From Distichodus sexfasciatus (Eukaryota; Chordata; Actinopteri; Characiformes; Distichodontidae), in NCBI GenBank assembly GCA_032718565.1, contig JAVGVS010000044.1:2196165-2260164 (forward strand): 64,000 nt of DNA. The letters are read 5' to 3'. The translations under genes were made by a program, and so were the position numbers. This document shows, piece after piece, positions 14,401 to 22,842 of the stretch. How positions within the stretch are numbered: position 1 is the first letter of the stretch; each line of letters begins with the position of its first letter. The notes under the pieces were generated by a model, which was not told the DNA's origin, ran no database searches, and saw only the letters and a program-made list of their open reading frames with translations.

Positions 14401-15570
14401 GGCATTAAGCTCACCTTGTACTCTCTAAACTTGCCAACTATTGGCTCATGCAGCAGGAAGCGGATGTCTTTGAGGAGGTAGAAGGTCCTCTGGGCTGTGG
14501 AGCCCTTATTGACCTTCTTTTTGTGTTTGGGTTCATGTGGGTAAATTCCTTTTAATATGCATAGACGCCTTCAAAGAGGTTAAAGAAAACACATGTATAA
14601 TTAAGACATGCACTTACAGTGAATTTCTCATGAATAGAGAGATGATCCGTCTTCGCGGCTCGGAGCTAAACTACTTGTCAGCAAAGAGGAAAAGCACTGC
14701 ATCCAGCAAACTTAATTCAGCACATCAGGTATAAATGGTTATTCGTTATCACTTCATTATAAACTGAGCGGACCGAATACATACTGTGTTCTGTGATTTT
14801 TGGTCTGTACCTGAAGCACACCCAACTTTGGTATGCCTGTACTTACTGCCATAAGTTTTCTGAGCTCTAACATGCCTGTCTGTCTGTCTTAAGGCCAAGT
14901 GAGTCTATGCAGACTGGCGCTGTCATTGATAAATGTATAGCAGAATAAGAGTGTTAATGAAAAGGTCTTGTCCAGGACTAACCTGAAATCGGGCAGACTG
15001 AGGCAGAGCTTCTTGCGTGCTTTGTTTCTGCTGATGTAGTTTGTGGCAGAGCCACTCTCGTACTGCAGCATAGGAGAGAAGTTCAATCAGTTTCAGCTAA
15101 TAAACACATACAGAGAATCGCATACTGTACACTGACATACAGTACATACACACACACACACACTCCACAACAGTACCGACATATCTAATCATATTAGACA
15201 TCATATATTAGACATCATATAAATGATATCGGAATGTATTTTATCAGAAACACTGTAAATGTGAAATTTAAACCTTGCACTCTGCCCAATAGACTATGCA
15301 AGAAAGATGGGCCTAAGACTAGAAGTTAATCGAAAATGAAAACACACGTACAGCACATCAAATCACTGAGGGCAGCTAACTTACAAAAATGCTAAAGGCA
15401 CTTTAACCACAAAAACAACTAATTTTGCCGGCATTTACGTATTGTACGTTTGTGAAACGATACACAAGCATGAGGCTAACGGGGTAACGTTGTCATGCTG
15501 CCTCCTTTGTAAGCGACTTATATAAAACTAAACAGACGAGTTTTACCTTCTTCTTCTGAAGCCCTCCCAT
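1054..15570 (-). CDS. pes1: Pescadillo ribosome biogenesis factor 1 (15 coding exons)
   Basis: Pescadillo is the BRCT subunit of the nucleolar PeBoW complex (with BOP1 and WDR12) needed for 32S pre-rRNA processing and 60S maturation. Coding exons in transcript order: 15547-15570, 14983-15062, 14415-14568, 14137-14246, 13216-13387, 12565-12654, 10149-10265, 9913-9990, 9729-9818, 8447-8577, 6973-7098, 5537-5721, 5271-5404, 1660-1827, 1054-1134. They sum to 1740 nt (579 residues; human about 588) and all phases join. The start reads MGGLQKKK followed by YESGSATNYISRNKARKK, as in the family. The N-terminal pescadillo domain spans roughly residues 1-275. A BRCT domain follows, with FGGQVSWDKS and QPQWVYDSVN. 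Then come an acidic Glu/Asp run, a Lys/Arg-rich helix (KRLAIMMMKKKDKYLY) and a basic tail. The gene is transcribed away from p2rx2. Confidence 0.97.
2225..2705. mobile_element. Truncated copy of a 0.6-kb terminal-inverted-repeat element (copy 2)
   Basis: This matches 11100-11550 in direct orientation over nearly its whole length, with small indels. Shared segments include AACTTAGCCTTTCCATCC and GTGTGGCTGTGAATGCAGC. It keeps the right terminal repeat (GACAAGCGACTGGTTTTGC) but lacks the left end. It lies in the long pes1 intron before the penultimate exon. No coding capacity. Confidence 0.8.
2983..3066 (-). repeat. Dispersed repeat fragment, family seen also at 20617 and 52552
   Basis: Carries TACTGTAAAAACTGGATCC and ATATAGCAGAAATGACTAAG, the inverse of the start of the repeat at 52552 (AAAGTCAACTTTATTGTCATC). 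Probably the 3' end of a fish retroelement; family not identified. Confidence 0.6.
3376..3886. mobile_element. Degenerate Harbinger-like element with SANT/Myb-like coding remnant
   Basis: The ends are inverse of each other: CCCCTTTTCCACTGCTCTGG at the left and the inverse of GTAGTGGAAAAGGGC at the right. On the + strand, from about 3571, a frame starts MAESQSPVTWSAKEIKALL. After a frame break it continues QQKLESAQRKKAAYEEIREE up to a stop near 3732. This pattern, TWS-x-x-E-x-x-x-LL then an Arg/Lys/Glu helix, is that of the Myb/SANT-like protein of PIF/Harbinger transposons. The frameshift and missing transposase show it is dead. It lies in a pes1 intron. Confidence 0.65.
5313..5404 (-). repeat. 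pes1: Coding trinucleotide-like tract, acidic run of pes1
   Basis: GAG/GAA/GAT/GAC codons in a row encode an uninterrupted Glu/Asp stretch (EEEEEEDDEEDDDEEEEDED type) in the C-terminal region. An acidic stretch is normal in pescadillo; length is expected to vary between individuals and species. Confidence 0.8.
5441..5530. repeat. (CT)n then (CA)n compound microsatellite
   Basis: About 20 CT units followed by three CA blocks separated by CTCTA. It makes up most of the 132-bp pes1 intron between the exons at 5537-5721 and 5271-5404. Confidence 0.9.
7100..7122. repeat. (AG)n microsatellite
   Basis: About ten AG units immediately beyond the pes1 exon at 6973-7098, forming the pyrimidine tract of its splice acceptor on the transcribed strand. 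Confidence 0.8.
7161..7472 (-). mobile_element. tRNA-derived SINE interrupted by a MITE
   Basis: The + strand starts TTACATTTAGCAGACACTCC, the common tail of fish tRNA-SINEs, and ends with a tRNA-like head in reverse (GATCTGAACCCACGACC ... CCTAACCACTAGGCCACC). The block 7186-7309 is an insertion (separate entry). A second, more decayed copy follows in tandem. Confidence 0.75.
7186..7309. mobile_element. Foldback MITE nested in a SINE
   Basis: AGGGATGCATTTCGCAAAAG at the left mirrors CTTTTGGGAAACGCACCCT at the right, and GCATAGAAGCTAAC mirrors GTTAGCAACTATGC. The SINE's expected continuation (CTTATCC...AGAGCGACTT) resumes right after it. Confidence 0.7.
7480..7692 (-). mobile_element. Second tandem SINE copy
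   Basis: TTACATTTAATGAATGTAGC then GCAGACGCTCTCAT, TTACAGGGACAGTCTCCCTG, GCTTGCTCAGGGCCC and a decayed reverse tRNA head. Same family and orientation as 7161-7472. Confidence 0.6.
7844..8097. mobile_element. 254-bp foldback (long-inverted-repeat) MITE
   Basis: Two arms of about 90 bp are near-perfect inverses: TGTGATCCGATCTGCCG opens the left arm and CGGCAGATCGGGTCACA closes the right; the 20-mer TTTAGATACGGGCCGATTAT has its inverse at 8026-8050. The loop is about 75 bp and AT-rich. No coding capacity. It lies in a pes1 intron. Confidence 0.85.
8876..9165. repeat. Dispersed repeat, family with copies at 23861 and 56640
   Basis: Shares CTAGGCAATATGACCTCGA with 23861 and GGGCGGAGTCACCTGAC and GAGAAAGTATTAATAGAAAT with the other copies. 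The lead GGGCTGGACAATATGA is typical of hAT-like fish repeats. No coding capacity. Confidence 0.6.
10954..11550. mobile_element. Non-autonomous DNA transposon with about 28-bp terminal inverted repeats (copy 1)
   Basis: The left end CTGCACGCAAAACTAGTCGC is the imperfect inverse of the right end GCGACCGGTTTTGCTGTGCAG. The interior matches 2225-2705. No transposase frame is visible, so it is a MITE-like deletion derivative. It lies in a pes1 intron. I could not find a clear target-site duplication, so the superfamily is left open. Confidence 0.75.
11600..12545. repeat. Repeat region with an internal duplication
   Basis: Two blocks (about 11750-11955 and 12270-12410) share GCTACGGTTCAAAA-TTATTAGGCAAA, TTTGCCTGAGTAG-GGGTGGGG and ACCTACCTGCCAAATTTCAA. 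It fills much of a pes1 intron next to the exon at 12565-12654. Family not identified; no coding capacity. Confidence 0.6.
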
Positions 15571-17166
15571 TGTGGAGAAGGTAACTAGCAACCAAAACTA
15601 AAGACAAATAAACAAGAAAATATGCGACGCCGTTCTATCAGTAACGGCGCACACGACTTGAGCCTTTCCGTCCACACGTGTGCGGCAGGACGTCATCAGT
15701 CCGAGACCCGGGGACCTCCGAGGCTGCCAGGGCGACCGGAGAAACGCCTGACGAAAATGTATTCCTTTTATTTTTTCATTTTACACGTTTTCTTTTCTTT
15801 CCTTCACTTTACTGGAGTTTACCTTCGCAAATTCTTTGTGCAATGATTTGTGCAGTTATTGTTTATGCAGTAATTAGACACACTGGTAAAAATGAGTAAT
15901 TCGACTCAAGTTAGAGAGTTTATTTTATCACACCTACCCTAATTTAGAATCTGGTGTAATCACGAAGACAAAACTATTGTACGCAATACGAAAAAACTGG
16001 GATATTCTCTGATATTAAAGTGGTACATTTACGAAGGAGAACTCCTACATTTACGTCTTAAATTGGGAATATCTGACTTTGTGCTTTGGATTAAAAAAAA
16101 AAGTCAAAAATCAAAAATCTATAATGGCTATAATATGCGGTCCTAACACAATGAAATTTATTTAGATAATATTTATCCATTCATGCTAATCCAAAAACAG
16201 TAGCACATTATTCTTACTATAAGTATTATTGTTGTTGTTGCGTATAATACTATAAGTGTTATTATTGTTGTTGTTGCGTATAATAATTAACAAAATTATT
16301 TGGTTCTTGTTCAGAAAAACAATATAAAGAAATAAGCAGAATTATAGAGGTTAGTGAATACTGGCTCAGCACAACTTTAGTTAGTGTTAAATTGATTTGT
16401 CTAATCACTGTAGTTAGACTAAATTTGATAAAGTAAGGTTTAACTTGTATTGTCCTCAAATGATTGCTGATATTCTGTTCTTTGCCATGTACATTTCAAC
16501 AACAACAACATATATATATATATATGTTCAAATACAGCTCCATATATTTTTAAATCATGCATTTCTATATTTATGGCAGCCATTCCATGCGCAGAAATGG
16601 TTGATTTCCAACACAAAAACACCTGATTCTGCTTAAAGAGTAGAATCAGATTGTTTGATGAACCAAAATGGATGAGGAAATGGATTGGGACCCTTCTATG
16701 ACCCCAGACATTTTAACAGGATTAAACATGGCGGATATTAAAATAGAAATAAAAACATTTCAAATAATTACAATCAAGACACATTATCCAGTCTGCAATA
16801 TAGTTCACATTATTCTATGTATGACAAAATTGATCAGTTATTTTGATCAGTCACCATTTTCCTCAAAATAACTTCTGAGTGACATTATTTTTGTTTGGAA
16901 TTATTTTTTTTGTGTTTTGACATCCCCCTGTTCTATTTCAGTTCATTTTCCTTTTATTCTTCAGTTGCCATGTTGACGATAATTGTTGCATTAATGAGCC
17001 CAACACTGACATGCATTAGAGACACATTGTTAGATGATAGGTCTGAGTGGGAGAGGGGGAGAGAGTGGGAGAGGTTGCTCAGTATAGACCTCAATGTGCT
17101 AGACATCAGTACACACTCCTATCAGACTCCTATCTTCCATTTGGGATACTACTGGCTCTAAACACT
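15571..17166. promoter_or_regulatory. Head-to-head spacer between pes1 and p2rx2
   Basis: About 1.6 kb separates the two start codons. The pes1-proximal 180 bp is GC-rich compared with its surroundings and holds a palindromic E-box CACGTG (15675-15680) and a CRE-like GACGTCATC (15690-15698), about 105-130 bp upstream of the pes1 ATG. The rest is AT-rich. It includes a tandem duplication of about 35 bp built on a TTG repeat (16224-16285) and a short AT microsatellite (about 16508-16525). No TATA box or start site can be fixed from sequence alone. Regulatory function is inferred from position and motif matches. Confidence 0.5.
15675..15680. promoter_or_regulatory. E-box CACGTG upstream of pes1
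   Basis: A perfect canonical E-box about 105 bp upstream of the pes1 start codon. PES1 is a growth gene of the kind controlled by MYC/MAX through such sites. Binding here is inferred. Confidence 0.4.
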
Positions 17167-20100
17167 ATGGGATTTGCAGAGTTCTTCAGGGAGTTTTTCC
17201 TGGGTTTCTGGGACTATGAAACTCCAAAGATTATGGTGGTGAAGAACAGGACGCTGGGCGTCATTTACAGAGCTGTACAGTTTCTGGTCATCACATATTT
17301 CATTTGGTATGTATTTATTTATCTATCAATTAAAAGCTGTAATTCAGAACATATAAGTGTATATATATATTTTGAGGGGACTATATGGAAATAATGGTAG
17401 ATCAAGGTATTGAAAAAGTGACAATGTTTGGATGAAGATTTTGTAAATTCTATGTTTATGTTATAAGGCAAATCAGCAAAAAAAACCACCTTGGTATAAA
17501 TGGTACTCATGTCTTTATAATTGTTTTTAAAATAATATTTTTTTTATAATGATTATATTGTATTCTAGATTCATTTTATTATAATTACGTAGATTTTCAC
17601 ACTTAATCCTAAAATAAGTCTTATGCCTAGGGACCACTTTCAAAATATCTCTCCCACAAAGACAATGATATATTAATGGCAGCCATAAAAAATGACTGTT
17701 CTCAGACCACAGGCTTTTCCCTCATGGTGCTGAGATGGATGCAATTTCCATCCTGACAGTATTTGATTACATTCATGATTGTAATAGAGAGTGAATTTCT
17801 GTTCATATCAAGAGATATAATATAACTATTGTTCCTTGTAATGAGGGAATGATTTTACAGCTAGCTAAATATAATGTATTATTAATGGATTAATTCTGTG
17901 GTAGAATCAAAGGTATATAACAGCAATGAACATACGAACATTTAAAAATGCATGCAACTGTTAATTAATATCTTCTTATAGAGTAGAGGTATCTGTGGTG
18001 ATGCATTATTCCCACTCTATTAGAAACTGTACACTAGTTAGCTACAATTGTTGCATCTCCTTTTTGTTCATTGATCAATTTCTGACTCAAAAGATCTGCT
18101 GTTGACTAAATCCAGTTCAGACTCTAATGTAGAAATGAGCCAGTGTAATGAGTTCAGAAAATGGGGTTGTCTAAGTCTGGGATTTTGTGACCATTTTAAT
18201 CTGATACTTTTAAGATTTTGGATGCCAAACAAGTTCAAGCAGTGTTTCAGATCCAGTGAAAACCAGTAAATGACCATCATGAACCTGCTTAAAATGGTTG
18301 AGCAGCACATACTAACCTGAATTCTTGAAAATGTACATCAAAATATATGTGTATATTCTTCCAGGTATGTGTTTATAAGTCAGAAAGCGTACCAGGACAT
18401 AGAGACACGGCCAGAGAGCTCAGTGTATACAGAAATGAGAGGCGTAGCCATGCTGGGGGACAGTGTACAAGACACCACTGAATATGTCAGACCGTCTGAG
18501 GTGAGAGAATGCAAAGACAACACTCTGTAGTCCTGGTTTACTTAATCCTAGTCCTGGGTGCTATAAATATTCAATTACCCATATGCATCTAATTAATAAT
18601 TATCAATATTCAGTGATCAGATGTGTTATGTTAAACTAAGACACTCAACTTAACTTACATGATGTGTCTGTGTGTATTTACATGTATTTGATCCAAAAAT
18701 ATCATAGTTTGAACTTGCAGTTTGATATCACCTAGCAATAGGTTGGACAACTGAATTTTGAAGTCCAGTAATATTAGAACTACATTTATGCATTATGTGT
18801 CCGACATTTCATAATAAATTTCATAAAACTAATAAACACTAAGAGATCAATCACTTAATTTACAAAAATCAACCAATTTCATGTTTGCATTATTGCTGTA
18901 ACTGCCCACTCAGTCGTCTTAGTCTGTCCCGAAATGCCAGGGCGGTGATGTCATCAGCACAATACTGAGGAGGGAAGTGACGCACAACCAGAAACAGGGA
19001 ACTTGTGCTGAGGTGAGTTTAAATGTGCCTCTAGAGGCTAATAATACACCAATTACACAAACAGTATGTGCACTTGTGTACTTCAGCACCTCTTGAATTG
19101 AGTCGATTATCATCTGTTTCTCTAGCATTACAACGTCACCAATGCCAATTGCACAACAGATGATGATTGCATTGAGGGTGAACAGTATTTTGACGGGCAT
19201 GGTAAGCACTCAGCAGATAATTTTTAAAACGAGTGTACAGTGCAATATTGTAGCTTGCCTAATATACGCAAATCAGCCACAACATTATGACCGCATGCCT
19301 TATTATAAGTAGGTCTCAGCTACACAGGGCCATACACCTTTCTGTTAGGAACAATATTTTCATCTTTTGGTGGCCCTTGACCACTGACCGCTCTTACTCA
19401 GTTGTCTAGCCATCATCACAATTTAGCTCTTATTAAGTTGCTGAGATAATTCACTTGCCCATTTTTACGCTCCAAACACATCAACTTCAAGGACAAAATA
19501 TTCACTGGCCTCCTAATATGCTCCCACTTACTGCCAGGTGCCATTGTAACCAGGTAACCAATGTTGTTCACTTCACCTGTCAGTGGTCATAATGTTATCG
19601 CTCCTTGGTGTATTCACTATCTTGGCACTCTATAAAACAGTAACTTTTCAGTTGAAAAAAGGAGCAAAGAATGGTCTTTGGTAAAAGTTGTCCTAAAGTA
19701 TCCATTTAAACATAGTAACTGCACATGAAAATGCTGAAAAGCATAATATTGCATAAAGGCCAATTGTGTTTGCAACAGGTCAGAGAACAGGACGGTGTGT
19801 GCCATATTACAATCAAACATTTAAAACCTGTGAGATCAAAAGCTGGTGCCCTATTGAGGAGTTTGCTGCAGTAAGGTAATTGTTATTATTGAACTACAAC
19901 CAATTTCTTTTAAATAAAAATTACCCTCTGTCCGCTCTGACCATGATGCCTATATATTGCATAGGGAACCAGCACTGGTAGAAGCCATCAACTTCACGGT
20001 TTTCATAAAGAACGCTATTCACTTCCCAAAGTTCAAAGTGCTCAGGTGAATCCACTGACAACCTTCATTTATTGAAATTTTTAATAGAACGATTGATCAA

Positions 20101-22842
20101 TTAAGTAAGTCCTTTAACCTAACAATTTGGCTCAAGAATGTAAAATTCAGTCTACATCAAAAAGTGTGTTTGTTATAATTATTTACAGAATTTCGCCATT
20201 TGCCCCTCCTGTTTTATTTTACCGCAGTCAAAAACAACTTGGAATCAAGAATATGTATTTAATTAAAACCGCTAAAAATTTTATGTGAGATCCACAGTTA
20301 TTTGGCAGTTCATTAATAAATGGCATCTTGTTCTTTCAATAACCAAGGGTGAACATCAAACCAAGGAAACCCAAAAAGCTGCTGAAGTGCCACTACCACC
20401 CAGAGACCAACCCCTACTGCCCTGTTTTTAGACTGGGTTACATCGCCGAGCAGGCCAGAGAGAAGTTCAGTGAGTTGTGTCGAACTGTAAGTACATAAAC
20501 TGGATCTTCGCTGTATTTAAAAAATTAAGGAGGCAGAAAGAAAACACCAGAGCAACTAGGCAATAAGTGCTTTGCTGAAGGGTGCAGAGGTCCTTGATGA
20601 CAAATAAGTTTGTACTGTTAAAACTGGAGCCACATCGTCTCGTCTCTCTGTATACTTGTACAGCATATAGCAGAGATGACAAAGTTTACTTTGACTTTAA
20701 AGAATGGAGTAGTCTACAATTTTCGCTGGTCAATGATGGCCATTTTCTGGCCATTTTCAAACCTTGGAGAAAGTCATCTTGAAAATATGAGCACTCATTC
20801 AGAGTACAGCAGTGTTTAATCATTCTAATTTCTTGACTTTTTTAGGGTGGTGTCATTGGAGTGTTCATTAACTGGAAATGCGACTTTGATGTCGACCCCT
20901 CAGAATGTGTTCCCAGTTATTCATTTAGGAGGCTGGACCTCAGGAAAAACCTCCACAACTCAGGATACCACTACAGGTGGGGGAGTTTATATTACCACAT
21001 TATTATAATGGTTAGGATTCCACAACCACCTCTACACAGAGAATTCTTTGTGGAGCAAAACACAAACAGTAGTGAAAGCAAGCTTGGAAAGTGTACAGGA
21101 ACATGATGTAGAAATTCTGTAACGTAATGTAGTAATTCTGTAATGTAAAAGTCTGATGATCCAAACAATAGATTGGCATGTGTAGATCATACTGTTTAGA
21201 GATGCTGAAAATGTCCACAGATTCGATTAATATCTTATTACTGCAAATTGGTTAAATGGTCTGGGAGAAGTTGGCACAAGTAGGTTATAATACTGATATG
21301 CAATGATGCTGTTGTATTCTTTAACCAATTACAATATTAAGGATTAGTTTTCTTATTTGAACATGTATTGTAGGTTTGCCAAGTACTACAACAAGGATGG
21401 GCGGGACTACAGATCACTTATAAAGGCTTTTGGGATTCGTCTGGATGTCATCGTTCATGGACACGTAAGATCTTCTTGAAAATAAACCAATAGAGATCTT
21501 AGAATAGAGCTCTCTCTCATCTGTCAAATGATGCCTTTTTTTTTTACAGGCAGGAAAATTTAGCCTCATCCCAACCATCATCAATACAGTCACAGCCATG
21601 ACATCAGTAGGAATAGTAAGTATATATTCTTAACTATTAACAAAGAATTCTACAGTGATAATCACGGGGGCAGCTGGTAACGTAACGGTTTGGGTGCTCG
21701 GCCCGTGAACAGAAGGTTGCCGGTTCAAACCCCAGACCAGTAAAGGTACCACTGAGGTACTCATGAGCAAGATATCGTCCCCAATCACTGCTCCCCGGGC
21801 ACTGCCCATTGCTCCTTCACAGATGGGTCAAATGCAGGGTCACATTTCTTTGTGGTGCACTGTATGCTGTGCTGTGTTCGCAAAGACAAATAATTACTCA
21901 CTTTCACTGTTAATATTTAACATCTTTTCAGTGCTCTATAATTTGCGACTGGATCATGCTCACGTTTATCGACAAGAACGAAGTCTACAGTGAGAGGAAA
22001 TTTGATAATGTAAGTGGACTGCATGTTCTGAGAAATAAAGAAATCTGTGCATTTTATAGCTTGTTTCAGGAAATCAGATGGCATGTGACCCCAGATGGTG
22101 CTGAAACACTTGCCCTTTTTGCCTTTGACTTAATTAGTGCACTTTTTGCACGACAGCTTTTTATAATTTATTATGAAAATGTTCATATTCAACACTTTCG
22201 ATTTTAATTTTCAATTAGGCTCCTGGCATCAATTCCCACTTAAAATGTCCATCCATTGTATTTCTACAATTCTGCAAGAATATAAGCGCCCCTGCTACAC
22301 CTTCTGTGTACGGCCCTGGAGAAGAGCCACAGTGCTGACCAAAATGTTTTTGAAGGAGCATTTTTTCTTAATGAGAGTCTTTAAAAAATCCAGAGCAACA
22401 TTTTCAAAGTACTTCAAGTCTTTGTGGAGTTATTTGGCTTTAAGTGCTTTGCTCTGACTCACATTGATGGTAATGGGCCAGATTTTATCCATTTGTTTTG
22501 CTTCATAGCACTCTACACCAAATCTGCATTCACCATGTGGTTTAACAACTTATATGTTAAATCAAATATCTGAATTGAACGTTTAACCGGAATAGCAGTG
22601 TTGTCCTCCACTCTGACAGTCCTGCATGCATGACCATTCAATAAATTAATTAAATATATGCAAATGTCATGTGTGATCACTATTCTGCTTGAGTAACTAT
22701 TAGGTAATTTTACTAAAGTATTCTTTTCTTTAAACTGAAATCAAAGGCAACTAAAGAGACCAGCCCACCAATGGTAATAGAACTCACCATTACAAGCTAC
22801 GGCTCCAACCACTCGGACCTCTCTGACGGTGTTCCGTTGTGA
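17167..22842 (+). CDS. p2rx2: P2X purinoceptor 2, ATP-gated cation channel (12 coding exons)
   Basis: P2X2 subunits form trimeric plasma-membrane cation channels opened by extracellular ATP. Exons: 17167-17306, 18365-18500, 18941-19012, 19126-19201, 19779-19875, 19965-20045, 20348-20486, 20846-20976, 21374-21464, 21550-21615, 21932-22009, 22747-22842; 400 residues, all phases join. FWDYETPK (with the conserved cytosolic T-x-K site) precedes TM1 (about 34-54). The ectodomain has all ten disulfide cysteines and N-glycosylation sequons (NVT, NCT, NQT, NFT). TM2 contains GKFSLIPTIIN and ICDWIMLTF, followed by the YxxxK trafficking motif YSERK. P2X2 rather than P2X3/4/5 is chosen from the FWDYETPK and YRAVQFLVITYFIWYVFI segments. 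Odd point: rat-numbered K69 and K71 are Glu70 and Arg72 here, and N288/F289 are His/Tyr. The open frame continues upstream of 17167, but the chosen ATG sits where the family's short N terminus begins. The last acceptor (22745-22746) has a poor pyrimidine tract. Confidence 0.95.
19268..19613. repeat. Dispersed repeat in p2rx2 intron 4
   Basis: Begins AATCAGCCACAACATTATGA and ends GTCAGTGGTCATAATGTTAT-CGCTCC, which are imperfect inverses around a conserved body (ACACAGGGCC, GCCATTGTAACCAGG). A repeat with these ends is common in teleost DNA; I leave it unnamed. Confidence 0.55.
20617..20700 (-). repeat. Dispersed repeat fragment (family of 52552)
   Basis: TACTGTTAAAACTGGAGCC, CAGCATATAGCAGAGATGAC and TTTACTTTGACTTTA are the inverse of the start of the 52552 copy. 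In p2rx2 intron 7. Confidence 0.65.
21663..21905 (+). mobile_element. tRNA-derived SINE, family A, copy 1
   Basis: A tRNA-like head (box A-like TGGTAACGTAACGGTT; box B-like GGTTCAAACCCC) is followed by AAAGGTACCACTGAGGTACT and CTGCCCATTGCTCCTTCAC. It makes up most of the 316-bp p2rx2 intron 10. Related copies lie at 28658, 37121, 41932 and 61446. Confidence 0.8.

Noticed and set aside
16668..16871. 67-residue frame starting MDEEMDWDPSM upstream of p2rx2
   Set aside because: No similarity recognised and no splice link; AT-rich intergenic sequence.
17047..17166. Longer N-terminal start for P2X2 at an upstream in-frame ATG
   Set aside because: The added residues resemble no P2X N terminus, and the region is a GA-rich, non-conserved leader.
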